A stretch of DNA of 64,000 nucleotides from Bacteroidales bacterium Phil12 (GCA_002633275.1 NWBO01000053.1:122649-186648); one strand, 5' to 3'; positions 1 through 10,956 are shown, counted from the first letter of the stretch. Notes: generated by a model not told the origin, from the sequence alone. Program-made: numbers and translations.

Positions 1-3
1 TAT

Positions 4-11
4 TACTTTTG
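4..11 (+). promoter_or_regulatory. Bacteroidetes -7 promoter box
   Basis: TACTTTTG matches the Bacteroidetes -7 consensus TAnnTTTG and lies about 22 bases before the start codon at 34. The -33 region would fall outside the window. Confidence 0.6.
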
Positions 12-33
12 CACAATTAAATTTAACACTGTT

Positions 34-801
34 ATGAAAAAACACTTATTACCATACGTTTGCTTTGTCCTTGCCTTGTGTGGCAACGCCTATTGTCAAA
101 GTAACGACGAGGCTTCAACAAACGAAGAAACCTGTTTTATCAACGGCAACAAGAAGTACGACAAAGGAGAATATCCGCAAGCGTTGTATTGGTATGAGAA
201 AGGCATAGACAAACAACCGATGTTTGCGGATAATTATTACGGAGCAAGCAAGGTATTCTTCCTTTCGACGGAAACGGTTTGGGGAGTGATGTATGGGGAA
301 TTGTATATGATTTTGTCGGATAACGACTCGCTCAAAGCCGAAGTGTCGAAGAATTTGTTTGAAGGCTACTTCTCTTCGTTCTCGTTAAACAAAGGTAAAA
401 CGGTGGCTCAGTTCCACAACAATATAATAGTGTATAGCGACAGTTTTGAGAGGTTTAACAAGTATCCGCAAGTCTTTGACAGTTTGATGTCTGTCTCTGC
501 GAAAAACATTCGCTTTATAGATATATCCGCATTAGCCGCAATCAGACAACGGTTTTTGGACAAAATCAACTCTTCCGCCAAAGATTTCAAGAATCCTCTG
601 TTCGATTACTGGGAAAAAATCATACGGTCGGGTTATTGGCAGGCGTATAACTACTGGCTTTTCGCATACGGAAACAACAGTGAGGCTGCAACGTGGATAA
701 AAAACAACAAACAGACTTGGAGTTCGTTTTTGAAATGGAAAAACGACAATCCGATAAATCTGACTTTGGAAAGTTATTTCTCACGATACCTTATGGAATA
801 A
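34..801 (+). CDS. Exported TPR-like hypothetical protein
   Basis: A 255-residue protein with an N-terminal signal peptide (hydrophobic stretch about residues 5-18, likely cleavage near NAYCQ, residues 18-22). Residues about 34-70 read as a tetratricopeptide-like segment (NGNKKYDKGEYPQALYWYEK). The rest is rich in aromatic and charged residues and I do not recognise it. A -7 promoter box precedes it and a strong two-way terminator follows it, so it is probably a single-gene unit. It likely acts in the periplasm or at the outer membrane. The function is unknown; the TPR call rests on one helix-turn-helix pattern. Confidence 0.7.
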   Translation: MKKHLLPYVCFVLALCGNAYCQSNDEASTNEETCFINGNKKYDKGEYPQALYWYEKGIDKQPMFADNYYGASKVFFLSTETVWGVMYGELYMILSDNDSLKAEVSKNLFEGYFSSFSLNKGKTVAQFHNNIIVYSDSFERFNKYPQVFDSLMSVSAKNIRFIDISALAAIRQRFLDKINSSAKDFKNPLFDYWEKIIRSGYWQAYNYWLFAYGNNSEAATWIKNNKQTWSSFLKWKNDNPINLTLESYFSRYLME

Positions 802-813
802 CGGGAAGTAAAA

Positions 814-851
814 ACAAAGAAGAGCGAACCACAAGGTTCGCTCTTCTTTGT
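814..851. terminator. Bidirectional terminator between convergent genes
   Basis: A 17-base inverted repeat (814-830 with 835-851) has an ACAA loop and A-rich or T-rich flanks. It serves the plus gene ending at 801 and the minus gene ending at 863. Confidence 0.85.
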
Positions 852-862
852 TTGTCGGTTTT

Positions 863-1555
863 CTACAAATCCGTGCGAGGCTCGATGATATCTCCCCATT
901 CACGCTTTGCTGCACGCTTATTAACGATTTTGATATGTTCTATGGCGTAACGTCCGTTAGGATGAAGAACTATCATATCCACAACGCCGTCATGGTGTTT
1001 CAAAACAACGCGGTTTTTATCGTATTTGTTTTTCTTTTTCCACGTATGAACGAACATCTCTTCGGGTTTGGTAGGGTTGTAGTTAGGACAATCCCATTCA
1101 TGAACCTTTGTACAGAAGATTTCTTTCCAACGGTTGCCCGTGTAGGAGTAGATACGGAAATAGTTGATGTTGGTATAATCGCGATAAACGGTCATAAGGG
1201 AAATCTCATCACTACCGTCGCCGTCCAAGTCTCCCTCATTGGCAAGGAAATACACGCCTAAATCACCGTCCAACTGCAAAGGAGTAAGTTCGGCATTGTC
1301 ACTGTAAATCTGAGTTGCGGTTTCGTAAAGATTTTCTTCAAAACCGTCGCCGTCAAAATCGCCACGTATGGAGAAACGTGTGTTCTTAGTCTTGTTCCAA
1401 CGCCACTCGGACGGATTCAAATTGTTTGTAATAACATCTTTCCAAGGCTTTATTTCACTCACGTTTGTCTCTTCTTCCTGTGCATAAGCCACGTTTGAAA
1501 ATGCAAAACAAACAAACCCAAATATTATCTGTACCAAAAAAATCTGTTTTTTCAT
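863..1555 (-). CDS. Exported protein with FG-GAP/VCBS-like DxDGDG motifs
   Basis: A 230-residue protein with a signal peptide (cleavage near VAYAQ, residues 22-26). Two motifs of the calcium-binding type, GDFDGDGFEE and GDLDGDGSDE, lie about 45 residues apart, as in single blades of FG-GAP/VCBS repeats of surface proteins. The C-terminal half is basic and contains several Trp and Tyr residues. It lies 48 bases downstream of parE on the same strand and may be read from the same transcript, though the products look unrelated. The exact role is unknown. Confidence 0.7.
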   Translation of the reverse strand: MKKQIFLVQIIFGFVCFAFSNVAYAQEEETNVSEIKPWKDVITNNLNPSEWRWNKTKNTRFSIRGDFDGDGFEENLYETATQIYSDNAELTPLQLDGDLGVYFLANEGDLDGDGSDEISLMTVYRDYTNINYFRIYSYTGNRWKEIFCTKVHEWDCPNYNPTKPEEMFVHTWKKKNKYDKNRVVLKHHDGVVDMIVLHPNGRYAIEHIKIVNKRAAKREWGDIIEPRTDL

Positions 1556-1603
1556 ATCATTAAGTTTTTATTTCTTATCATCGCTTCGCCACAAGACCAC
1601 AAA

Positions 1604-3484
1604 CTACTCCTCTATGGCATCGTAGCGTAAATTTTCTATAATATAATTCTGTCTTTCGGGCGTATTTTTTCCCATAAAGAAACTAAGGACTTCGGGCGTT
1701 TGAGAGTCGTGATTTAATAGCACAGGGTCTAATCTTATATCCTTACCGATAAAATGAGAAAACTCAGCAGGAGATATTTCTCCAAGACCTTTGAATCGCG
1801 TTATCTCCACTCCCGTTTTCAATTTCTTTATTGCATCTTGTTTTTCTTCCTCACTGTAACAATAGAAAGTTTGTTTTTTGTTACGAACTCTGAACAGCGG
1901 AGTTTGCAGTATGTATATATGACCTTGTTTTACCAATTCAGGAAAATATTGCAAGAAAAAAGTCATAAGCAACATACGTATGTGCATTCCATCCACGTCT
2001 GCATCGGTAGCAATCACGATATTGTTGTAACGCAAGTTGTCCAAACCGTCGTCAATATCCAATGCTGCGTGCAGAAGATTGAACTCTTCGTTCTTATACA
2101 CGATTTCCTTTGTCTCTCCGTATGAGTTCTTCGGTTTGCCTCGCAAAGAAAAGACGGCTTGAACATTCGGATCTCTTGATTTGGTTATGCTTCCCGAAGC
2201 AGAATCTCCCTCCGTGATAAACAAAGTAGTCTCCAATCGTCTTTCGTCTTTGCTGTTATAATGAACACGACAGTCTCGCAGTTTCCTATTAACCAAAGAA
2301 GTCTTCTTTGCACTTTCTCTTGCCAACTTCTTTATGTTCTGCATACCTTTGCGGTCTTTTTCATTGCGAACAATCTTCTCCAAAACAGCATCGGCAACGT
2401 CTTGGTGCATATAAAGGTAAGGGTCGAGAGTTTTTTTGACAATATCATTGATATAGTTTCTTACCGTAATACCTTTGTCCTTGTCGTCTTTTTTCTCGTA
2501 GTAGATACTGCCGAGTTTTATTTTGGTTTGCGACTCGAATACAGGGTCGGAAATCTGCAAACTTATAGCCGAAATCATACCTGAACGTATGTCGCCCGGG
2601 TCGTAATCTTTTTTGAAATATTCCTTAAACACCTTGACAATCGCTTCACGAAAAGCCGTCAAATGTGTTCCTCCCTGCGTGGTATGTTGTCCATTGACAA
2701 AAGAATAACTCTCCTCCGTAGTAACCTTATCCGAATGAGTGAAAGCAAATTCAAAATCGTCTTGCTTCAAATGTATTATAGGATACAAGGCTTCTTCTTC
2801 CGAAGACATCTTATCATTCAACAAATCAAGCAAACCATTTGTCGAACGATACTTTTGTTTGTTGTATATTATGGTAAGTCCCTTGTTAAGATAAATATAG
2901 TTCTTAATCATCTTAACAATATACTCGTTTATAAATTCGTAGTTCTCAAATATCTTATTGTCGGGAATAAACTCTATCAAAGTACCATTGGGTTCTTGCG
3001 TAGGCTCAACATTTGATTCTTTTACAAGCACACCTTCCTTAAATTCGGCTTTCTTGCATTGACCGTCTCTGTTGGATTGAACAAAGAAATAAGAACTCAA
3101 AGCATTAACCGCCTTACTGCCGACACCATTCATACCTACGGCTTTCTTGAAAGCAGAAGAATCATATTTACCACCCGTATTCATTTGTGAAACGCACTCA
3201 ACGACTTTACCAAGCGGAATACCTCGTCCGTAATCCCTCACTCTGACTTTGCCGCTATCGAACTCAATATCTATTTCGATAACCTTGCCTGCACCCATTG
3301 CAAACTCGTCCTTGGCATTATCCACAATCTCCTTAACCAACACATATATACCATCATCGGCAGAAGCGCCGTTACCCAATTTACCAATATACATACCGGG
3401 TCTTAGACGTATGTGGTCTCGCCAATCAAGAGTTTTAATGTCGTCTTCGCTGTAATTTATGATATTTTTATTCTCTTCTTCCAT
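1604..3484 (-). CDS. parE: DNA topoisomerase IV subunit B
   Basis: This is the ATPase subunit of a type IIA topoisomerase, which decatenates and relaxes chromosomes together with ParC. The GHKL ATPase motifs are visible: [11 protein letters not shown] at residues 51-61 (catalytic Glu52, Mg-binding Asn56), DYGRGIP at 84-90 and [14 protein letters not shown] at 117-130. The Toprim motifs [21 protein letters not shown] and FKGLGE follow in the C-terminal half. At 626 residues it fits the Bacteroidetes ParE form rather than a longer GyrB. No parC partner lies on either side. A TAAATTTG promoter box lies just upstream on the minus strand. Confidence 0.93.
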   Translation of the reverse strand: MEEENKNIINYSEDDIKTLDWRDHIRLRPGMYIGKLGNGASADDGIYVLVKEIVDNAKDEFAMGAGKVIEIDIEFDSGKVRVRDYGRGIPLGKVVECVSQMNTGGKYDSSAFKKAVGMNGVGSKAVNALSSYFFVQSNRDGQCKKAEFKEGVLVKESNVEPTQEPNGTLIEFIPDNKIFENYEFINEYIVKMIKNYIYLNKGLTIIYNKQKYRSTNGLLDLLNDKMSSEEEALYPIIHLKQDDFEFAFTHSDKVTTEESYSFVNGQHTTQGGTHLTAFREAIVKVFKEYFKKDYDPGDIRSGMISAISLQISDPVFESQTKIKLGSIYYEKKDDKDKGITVRNYINDIVKKTLDPYLYMHQDVADAVLEKIVRNEKDRKGMQNIKKLARESAKKTSLVNRKLRDCRVHYNSKDERRLETTLFITEGDSASGSITKSRDPNVQAVFSLRGKPKNSYGETKEIVYKNEEFNLLHAALDIDDGLDNLRYNNIVIATDADVDGMHIRMLLMTFFLQYFPELVKQGHIYILQTPLFRVRNKKQTFYCYSEEEKQDAIKKLKTGVEITRFKGLGEISPAEFSHFIGKDIRLDPVLLNHDSQTPEVLSFFMGKNTPERQNYIIENLRYDAIEE

Positions 3485-3495
3485 AATATGAGGTG

Positions 3496-3503
3496 CAAAT
3501 TTA
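3496..3503 (-). promoter_or_regulatory. -7 box of parE
   Basis: TAAATTTG on the minus strand lies 12 bases before the parE start and matches TAnnTTTG. The short distance implies a very short leader. Confidence 0.6.
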
Positions 3504-3537
3504 CAAAAAAAATCCCTACGATTAACGAGTTTTTTTA

Positions 3538-3545
3538 TAAATTTG
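3538..3545 (+). promoter_or_regulatory. -7 box of the FN3/T9SS gene
   Basis: TAAATTTG matches TAnnTTTG and lies 30 bases before the start codon at 3576. I see no clear -33 TTTG. Confidence 0.6.
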
Positions 3546-3575
3546 CAATCCTAAACAACAAATTGACAGAAAATC

Positions 3576-6473
3576 ATGAAACATTTTATTCTTGCAATAA
3601 TATTCGCTTGCGTCGGTTTAACATCATTTGCACAAGAACCGACAACAACGCCACCAACCAATCTTCAAGCAACAGAAACAGATTATCATTCCTCTGTGCT
3701 GACGTGGTCAAAGGGCGTAGGCATATTAAAATATATTGTATCATACAATATGGCAATGAGCGACGAAGCAATAGAAGTAACAACAACCGACACTTCCATT
3801 TATATAGATAACCTCGTGTCGGCGACGCAATATTTGTTTAAGGTTCGTGCCATTACTGTGGATATGGATACTACACCTTGGAGTGATTACAAAAGTTTTT
3901 ACACTCTTGGCTATTCATCGGACTGCGAACCCGTGAGCCACTTATACACTTATGCTTTCAACGAAACTTCTTTGGCTGTGGCTTGGCTTGGCAACACAGA
4001 CGCTCAATATTGGGAGATTGTATGTGGCGAAGTGGGTTCTAACCCTGACGACATCGGTCTTCGTCACTTTACAACGTCTATGGAATATGTTTTCGATGAC
4101 CTTAATTACAACGAAGTTTATCAAATTGCTGTCCGTGTTCATTGTGGTGGAGCCTATTCGGATTGGAAATATCTTTACACCAACTATACATACACCGAAT
4201 ATTTGGCAAATCTTCCTGTAAGCATTGATTTCCTAAACGATGTATCGGCTAATTCTGTCGGTTTGGTCTCCTCAAACACCAATCCTTGGGTAATCGGTCA
4301 AATGGACTCCGCAAGTACTCAATATTTATACATAAGTAACGACAATGGTCAAAGTCCTACATTCAACAACACCGTATCTGCAACTTCTTACGCATACATC
4401 GATTTCCTCGTTCCCGAAGAATCAACTGGTTTTTACTTGGATTTTTCTTACAAAAGCAATATTGTCAGCGAAAAGGACGGTCTTAAAATCTTTTTAATCG
4501 GTAAGGGAAGCGATTTGGATATAGACTCCAATATTCTTGAAACATATCAATACGGCGAAGCAATATATAACAACGCTTCCGATTGGCAAGATGTCCATAT
4601 CGAGTTTCCGTCTGATTTAGTTGGCTCACCTCGTCGTGTCGTCTTTCAATGGCAAAACACAGACACTTGCTCGCAAAACTCTTCAATCTTGGTAAAAGAC
4701 ATAAGCATAACTCCACGTTTTTGTCCTGTGCCTTCATCGTTAAACGTATCCAACATAACATATCATTCTGCTGAAATATCTTGGGATTTGGCGGATTTTC
4801 AAAACTCTTTTAACCTTCAATACAAAAAATCAACAGATGTGGATTGGACAACAATCGAAGGTGTTTTTTCAAGTTACTCGTTAGACAATTTGGAAGAGAA
4901 TACCGAATATTTCTATCGTTTGCAGGCTAACTGCACGGGCGAGCAGAGTTTTTATTCCGATATGTTCAACTTTACAACACTTGTTTTCTTAGATGTAATC
5001 GACACAAGCACCATTACATACAATGCTTCCTACGACCATGCAGATTTTACGTGGGAAGAAAAAAATAATGTTAAATACTATCGAATTAGTTATAAACAAC
5101 AGGAAAATAATCTCAATGATTATTCCGACCCTAAGACTAACCCTTCTTTGTGGCAGTACGCAGAGACATCGGAAAACTCTATAACCTTAACCGACTTGCA
5201 ACCGACAACCGACTATATCATGAAAATTTGTATGGTTACAATGGAAAACAACGTCAGCAAGTATTGTGATAACTACAATTTCTCCACCACTTGCTCCCCT
5301 ATCACGGACTTCCCTTATATAAATGCCGATACTATTTATTACGACTCCGCAAAATTTTCCAACCTCTTTTATTGCTACGATACGATGCCTTTCACTTTGG
5401 AAACGCCAGTCTTTGATATTTCAAACTTGGAGACTGCCGAATTTTCTTTCGATGTTACTTCTACTTCCGACGTCTATATATATGTTTCCACCGATGCAGG
5501 CGAAAACTACACCTTCTATGACGCATATATCCCGACTTCCAATGCAATCACTACCGTCTCATACATACTTTCCGACTACACCATGCAATCCGCTATGCGC
5601 TTTAAGTTTTTACTTAACACCAATAACGACAGCACCATTAAAGCGAAAATCACAAACATCTCCATGAAATACTACTGCACCGCCCCTAAAAGCATAAACT
5701 TCGACAGCATATCTTACAAATTCGCAACCATATCTTGGAATGCCACCGAAGAGCAAACTTCTTTCTTGGTTGAAGTCTATGACGAGGATACCAAAATCAA
5801 ATCCTTAAATATTTCAACTCCTTATTGCTCTCTTACAAGTTTGGATTCGGGAACGGTATATAAAATTGTCATCAAAGCCACTTGCGGCGAGCAACCGAGT
5901 TACGATTCTTTACAGACTTCTTTCACTACGCTGTCTGATGACGAAAGCGGTTGCAATATTCCTAAAAATTTCCACACACAGTTGTATAGTTCTGCCACCG
6001 AACAGACAATTATTGCCACATGGGACAAGGAAAACAACAACATCTGGCAAGTGCAACACAAGACCTTATACGACAACGATTGGACGGAAAAATTGGTAAC
6101 CTTACAGTCGAAATTCACTCTTAGGAACTTGGTTCAAGGCGGTACATACTTAATAAAAGTCCGTACCATTTGTTCTCCGACTGATACGAGTGAATTTACC
6201 GAAACCGACACCATTGTCGTTATGCCGAGCAGTTTGAACGATGTAACAATAAACGACTTAAAACTATACCCTAACCCTACAAACGATATTATTTATATTG
6301 ATTTCCAAGACTCGCAATCGACTTCTTACATTGTTTCTTCTGATGGCAAAGTTATGCAAACCTTTAAGACAGTGCCGTCCTCAATAGATTTATCCGCTTA
6401 TCCAAAGGGTATTTATTACTTTACCCTACATAATAATTCTCATAAATTGACAAAAAAGATAATTAAGAACTAA
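3576..6473 (+). CDS. T9SS cargo: fibronectin-III surface protein
   Basis: A 965-residue exported protein. Residues 1-20 form a signal peptide ending in SFAQ. Fibronectin-III-like domains follow from about residues 23 and 115, then a jelly-roll/cleaved-adhesin-like segment (about 215-380), then more FN3-like units with the usual LxxLxxxTxYxxxV pattern. The last 75 or so residues are a T9SS type A sorting domain: the LYPNPTNDIIYIDF motif and the closing ITKKIIKN-like basic end. By family knowledge, such domains send the protein across the outer membrane through the T9SS for anchoring on A-LPS. It is a likely adhesin or matrix protein; its ligand is unknown. Confidence 0.85.
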   Translation: MKHFILAIIFACVGLTSFAQEPTTTPPTNLQATETDYHSSVLTWSKGVGILKYIVSYNMAMSDEAIEVTTTDTSIYIDNLVSATQYLFKVRAITVDMDTTPWSDYKSFYTLGYSSDCEPVSHLYTYAFNETSLAVAWLGNTDAQYWEIVCGEVGSNPDDIGLRHFTTSMEYVFDDLNYNEVYQIAVRVHCGGAYSDWKYLYTNYTYTEYLANLPVSIDFLNDVSANSVGLVSSNTNPWVIGQMDSASTQYLYISNDNGQSPTFNNTVSATSYAYIDFLVPEESTGFYLDFSYKSNIVSEKDGLKIFLIGKGSDLDIDSNILETYQYGEAIYNNASDWQDVHIEFPSDLVGSPRRVVFQWQNTDTCSQNSSILVKDISITPRFCPVPSSLNVSNITYHSAEISWDLADFQNSFNLQYKKSTDVDWTTIEGVFSSYSLDNLEENTEYFYRLQANCTGEQSFYSDMFNFTTLVFLDVIDTSTITYNASYDHADFTWEEKNNVKYYRISYKQQENNLNDYSDPKTNPSLWQYAETSENSITLTDLQPTTDYIMKICMVTMENNVSKYCDNYNFSTTCSPITDFPYINADTIYYDSAKFSNLFYCYDTMPFTLETPVFDISNLETAEFSFDVTSTSDVYIYVSTDAGENYTFYDAYIPTSNAITTVSYILSDYTMQSAMRFKFLLNTNNDSTIKAKITNISMKYYCTAPKSINFDSISYKFATISWNATEEQTSFLVEVYDEDTKIKSLNISTPYCSLTSLDSGTVYKIVIKATCGEQPSYDSLQTSFTTLSDDESGCNIPKNFHTQLYSSATEQTIIATWDKENNNIWQVQHKTLYDNDWTEKLVTLQSKFTLRNLVQGGTYLIKVRTICSPTDTSEFTETDTIVVMPSSLNDVTINDLKLYPNPTNDIIYIDFQDSQSTSYIVSSDGKVMQTFKTVPSSIDLSAYPKGIYYFTLHNNSHKLTKKIIKN

Positions 6474-6504
6474 TATTTATACATTCGCTTTGCGAAAAAA
6501 AACG

Positions 6505-6512
6505 TAATTTTG
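6505..6512 (+). promoter_or_regulatory. -7 box of eno
   Basis: TAATTTTG matches TAnnTTTG and lies about 45 bases before the enolase start. Confidence 0.6.
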
Positions 6513-6545
6513 CAACTCGTTAAAAATAATACATAAATCAATTAA

Positions 6546-7853
<1,308 letters not shown>

Positions 7854-7944
7854 TACATTTATCAAACATTATTTGAAAAAACGATATGTTTCTTAGAGTA
7901 AGAGAAACAACAACTGGCAAATTTTTTTAAGAAACCAAATATTT

Positions 7945-7971
7945 AAGGACAACCTTTTATGGTTTGTCCTT
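7945..7971 (+). terminator. Terminator of eno
   Basis: A hairpin with stem AAGGACAACC / GGTTTGTCCTT (one bulge) is followed by a T run at 7973-7979. Confidence 0.8.
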
Positions 7972-8042
7972 ATTTTTTTGCCCATTAGTCTATTATAGTA
8001 ACTTTGACCTTACGAAGTCGTTAAAAATATAAATCAAAAAAT

Positions 8043-8073
8043 TTTGTGTTTTAGATAATTTATCGTATCTTTG
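8043..8073 (+). promoter_or_regulatory. Full consensus promoter (TTTG-N19-TAnnTTTG)
   Basis: TTTG at 8043-8046 and TATCTTTG at 8066-8073 are separated by exactly 19 bases, the optimal Bacteroidetes spacing. It drives the 52-codon ORF at 8094 and probably the lipoprotein gene at 8365. Confidence 0.75.
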
Positions 8074-8093
8074 CCGCATATTTGTAAAATATT

Positions 8094-8252
8094 ATGAAAT
8101 ATCATCATAAAATATTGACCACTGAGATTCGAAAAATTGAAAAAAATTCAATGTATTCACCCGAATATATTTGGTTGATATGTAAAAATGCACTTGGGGG
8201 GGACGCCGCGCTTGATGTATGTAAGTTGATATCAAGTCAGCGGCATCTGTGA
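8094..8252 (+). CDS. Short ORF or leader peptide, 52 residues
   Basis: An ATG-started ORF begins about 20 bases after a consensus promoter and ends with TGA. The product starts MKYHHKILTTEIRKIEKN, with no signal peptide, and contains the stretch NALGGDAALDVCKLI. The part from 8191 to 8252 is much more GC-rich than its surroundings. It holds a G7 tract (8196-8202) and a stem made by GCCGC / GCGGC with an inner CTTGAT / ATCAAG. It could be a real small protein, a regulatory leader for the lipoprotein gene 112 bases downstream, or the visible part of a structured RNA. I do not recognise a family. Confidence 0.4.
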   Translation: MKYHHKILTTEIRKIEKNSMYSPEYIWLICKNALGGDAALDVCKLISSQRHL

Positions 8253-8364
8253 AGCTACATAACCATGGTGTGAAACAGACAAGACCCTAAAACCATAAAT
8301 TATAATTATGTATACAAATTTTTATTTCAAAATTTATTATTAAATTAAAAACACAGAATAAAAA

Positions 8365-8892
8365 ATGAAAAAGAAATTGTTCGCAACAATGATTGCACTA
8401 TCCGGAATATTTATGCTTACTTTCGTAAGTTGCAATGATGATAATGAAAACTATGTCCCCTCACAGGAAAAGCAATTATCTAAAGAGGAATTGAAGGAAA
8501 ATTTAATTCAGACGATAATTATACCTACGGATGTGGATACATTATCTTTTTCAGTTGATAGTTTGGAAATGACACTTCAACAATCTATGATGGATTTGTA
8601 TCTGACACGAGATTGCTACTTGGCGTATTGCCTTGAAAACAGCGAAATTGCCAATATGATTATTATACCGTACAGATGTGCATTAGGACAAATTATTGCC
8701 AAAGAATTTGCAGCACTTCATTCGTATAAGATGGCGACATTCAGCGATAAAGACTACGAGAAAGTATCAAAATGGGCAAAGGCAGAAATTGACAAGGGGC
8801 GTATCGTAGTCATTGAAAAAGATAAAAACAACGTATATACAGCAGTATCATACACAAAATTGGAGTACGTACTATTAACTACAAGACTATAA
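8365..8892 (+). CDS. Hypothetical lipoprotein
   Basis: A 175-residue protein with a type II (lipoprotein) signal: basic MKKK start, hydrophobic core and the lipobox FVSC, with Cys at about residue 23 followed by NDDNENY, an acidic stretch usual for Bacteroidetes surface-exposed lipoproteins. The middle contains PTDVDTLSFSVDSLEMTL. The C-terminal part is basic and Lys-rich. No domain is recognised. It follows a roughly 290-base leader from the promoter at 8043 and is closed by a perfect terminator. Confidence 0.75.
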   Translation: MKKKLFATMIALSGIFMLTFVSCNDDNENYVPSQEKQLSKEELKENLIQTIIIPTDVDTLSFSVDSLEMTLQQSMMDLYLTRDCYLAYCLENSEIANMIIIPYRCALGQIIAKEFAALHSYKMATFSDKDYEKVSKWAKAEIDKGRIVVIEKDKNNVYTAVSYTKLEYVLLTTRL

Positions 8893-8898
8893 AAATTA

Positions 8899-8933
8899 AA
8901 AGGAACCCTTGCGAATAAAACAAGGGTTCCTTT
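8899..8933 (+). terminator. Terminator of the lipoprotein gene
   Basis: A 13-base perfect stem AAAGGAACCCTTG / CAAGGGTTCCTTT has a 9-base A-rich loop and is followed by T-rich sequence. Confidence 0.85.
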
Positions 8934-9400
8934 GTTTATATTACCAGAGTAAAATCATATTATCTCCTATATGCAAGTCAATTTGCATAGTGTTTTGTCT
9001 CAGCGGTTTAATAGTTTTTTCTCGCCACATTCATCAACAAAAATACTTCACTCCACGTCCCCTATATCCATTATATGGCATCCGTGCCACCTATTTCAAT
9101 CATCAATCGCCTATTATTCATTTGATTGAATGCCCCAATAACAAGCAATTCGCCCCCTATTATAGCCAAAACCTTGCGAAATATAGGTTTCTGCTTGCCG
9201 AATATCTTACATTCAAGCTTTTGTTCATTATAAATCAAAAACATTTGCTGGAAATAGCACTCGTTTTCGCCCTTAAAGGTTTAACGAATATCAATTTTTT
9301 GTTCAAACATTCCCATACTAATCTTCCGCTGTGTTCTATATGCATAATCTCTCGTAATCCTCCGCTATAGTCAAGATGGGTTCGACAATTTAGATTACAA
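8934..9400. other. Intergenic region without a supportable gene
   Basis: About 470 bases between two terminators. A 153-codon plus frame opens at 8909 inside the preceding terminator and has a biased, unconvincing composition. No promoter box, RNA gene or repeat stands out. It may be a decayed gene. Confidence 0.5.
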
Positions 9401-9428
9401 AAAAGGCTGCCCAATTGGGCAGCCTTTT
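9401..9428 (-). terminator. Terminator of the OmpA-family gene
   Basis: A perfect 12-base stem AAAAGGCTGCCC / GGGCAGCCTTTT with AATT loop lies 28 bases downstream of the minus-strand gene. Confidence 0.9.
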
Positions 9429-9455
9429 AAGATGTTTATTTGATTTGCTAACTAT

Positions 9456-10658
9456 TTATTTGATGATAGCAACACGGTTCAAATAATCTTTTTCAAATGG
9501 TTGAACAGAACATCCTTTGTAATCAACTTTAACTTTGCTCTTATCAACACCTGCATTAATCAATGCGTTATAAACAGCTTCTGCTCTTTCTTGAGAAAGT
9601 TCTAAGTTTCTGCTTTCAGAACCTGTATTGTTGTCCGCATAACCAGTGATTGTGAATGTTTTGTTTGAAGCCTTGATAACATCAGCCATATATTTGATGT
9701 TGATTTCGTTCTTATCAGAAACCTCAGCACTTCCGATAGGGAAGAATATACTTAATGTTACATCGTCATTAACTGCTACACCTTTGTTCTTTGCAGCTTC
9801 TTTCAAAGCATTCTGCAATTCTCTTTCTTTGTCAGAAAGTTGTTTTTTGTAGCGGTCAATTTGTTTTTGATATTCAGCGTTCTTGTCATTAGCAGCTTGC
9901 AAATCGCTCTCCAATGAAGAAATTCTGTTATCATACAAAGACTTGTCTATCGGAGTGTAAGCCTTGAAGTTTCTAACTTTTGAGAACTTCCAAGTAAATC
10001 CTGCTGTTGCAGATAATAAGTTACCATTAACAGCCTTAGTCTCTGTCTGTGCATTGTTACCAAACATTCCAGGAGCAGAGATTTGATCTCTCAACTCAAT
10101 ATTGAATGTCCAAGCATCACAAAGACGAAATCTGTTGATTAATCCAACCGGAACAACAAACTCAGGATTATGGCTAGCGTTATCGACGTCAAGTTTTACG
10201 TCTGAAAAACCTACTCCGACGAAAGCAATAGCATTGTAAAATCTATCTGCTTTGTAACGGCAAATCCAGTTTGTCAAATTGAACATAGCGTCTGCATGAA
10301 CAGTCCAAGTGTTGTGATCTACTGCTTGACCACCTTCTGTAAGATAGTTAGTAACAGTCAAACCATTGAACGCCAATCTTGCTCCAATTATAGGAGTAAC
10401 CCATTTACCTAACGCTGCGTCAAAAGCAAACGTAAAATCTTTTCCGAAACCTTCCGGATTAACAGGATTGTTCGTACTTTTCCATTTTGTTAAATAGTAA
10501 GTTTGAACACCTGCGCCAACAGACAACTCCCAATTGTCAATGAAACGGTTGGTCTCAAAGTTTCTCCATCTTTGCTTGCTACCCTTCTCAACTTCTTGAG
10601 CTGTTAGCGTTGAACCAGCGGCCAACATAAGGGCTAGTGCAATAACTAATCTTTTCAT
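9456..10658 (-). CDS. OmpA/OprF-family outer membrane protein
   Basis: A 400-residue protein. Residues 1-20 are a signal peptide (LTAQ). Residues about 40-230 show alternating aromatic and polar strands of an 8-strand outer membrane barrel. Residues about 235-290 are a heptad-rich coiled coil (RISSLESDLQAANDKNAEYQ and onward). Residues about 295-400 are an OmpA-like peptidoglycan-binding domain with GSAEVSD, ITGYADNNTGSESRNLELSQ and NRVAIIK. By family knowledge it links the outer membrane to the cell wall. It is likely highly expressed: the promoter is at consensus and the terminator is strong. Confidence 0.9.
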   Translation of the reverse strand: MKRLVIALALMLAAGSTLTAQEVEKGSKQRWRNFETNRFIDNWELSVGAGVQTYYLTKWKSTNNPVNPEGFGKDFTFAFDAALGKWVTPIIGARLAFNGLTVTNYLTEGGQAVDHNTWTVHADAMFNLTNWICRYKADRFYNAIAFVGVGFSDVKLDVDNASHNPEFVVPVGLINRFRLCDAWTFNIELRDQISAPGMFGNNAQTETKAVNGNLLSATAGFTWKFSKVRNFKAYTPIDKSLYDNRISSLESDLQAANDKNAEYQKQIDRYKKQLSDKERELQNALKEAAKNKGVAVNDDVTLSIFFPIGSAEVSDKNEINIKYMADVIKASNKTFTITGYADNNTGSESRNLELSQERAEAVYNALINAGVDKSKVKVDYKGCSVQPFEKDYLNRVAIIK

Positions 10659-10722
10659 TTCTACCTTTTTTTAGTTATTAATAATTTTGTACTCTCTATT
10701 GAATATACTTAAATTCAGACTG

Positions 10723-10753
10723 CAAAGTTACAACAATTCTTAATACAGACAAA
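10723..10753 (-). promoter_or_regulatory. Consensus promoter of the OmpA-family gene
   Basis: On the minus strand, TTTG (10750-10753), 19 bases, then TAACTTTG (10723-10730). It lies 64 bases before the start codon. Confidence 0.8.
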
Positions 10754-10860
10754 AAAAAACAGCAAAAAAAAAATAACTATTTCTTATATTTACCGATAAT
10801 TTTTATAATATTTTACACGTTACATTACATATATTGCAAATATTTTGTGTGTTTATGCTC

Positions 10861-10925
10861 AATTAGTGTTAAACATTATTAAAATAGTGTGAGAGAAAAA
10901 TCGAATAGTTTTAAACACTATTTTT
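10861..10925. repeat. 21-base phased dispersed repeat array
   Basis: Three units with anchors at 10866, 10887 and 10908 (21-base steps): AGTGTTAAACATTATTAAAAT, AGTGTGAGAGAAAAATCGAAT and AGTTTTAAACACTATTTTT. It lies between divergent promoters of the OmpA-family and deiminase genes. Confidence 0.8.
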
Positions 10926-10948
10926 ATTCTCAATAAGAAAAATATTAG

Positions 10949-10956
10949 TATTTTTG
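10949..10956 (+). promoter_or_regulatory. -7 box of the deiminase gene
   Basis: TATTTTTG matches TAnnTTTG. It gives a leader of roughly 125 bases before the start at 11088. Confidence 0.55.

Noticed and set aside
1604-3484. GyrB instead of ParE
   Set aside because: The short length, the VDNAKDEF variant and the N-terminal [16 protein letters not shown] match Bacteroidetes ParE better.
8160-8300. Group II intron or known riboswitch in the GC-rich island
   Set aside because: No reverse transcriptase, no domain V hairpin and no known aptamer core could be found, so only a structured-RNA possibility is kept.
8909-9370. A 153-codon plus-strand frame after the lipoprotein gene
   Set aside because: It opens inside the terminator hairpin, has no promoter, and its residue mix (many Ile, His, Pro, Cys) looks like chance translation of AT-rich DNA.
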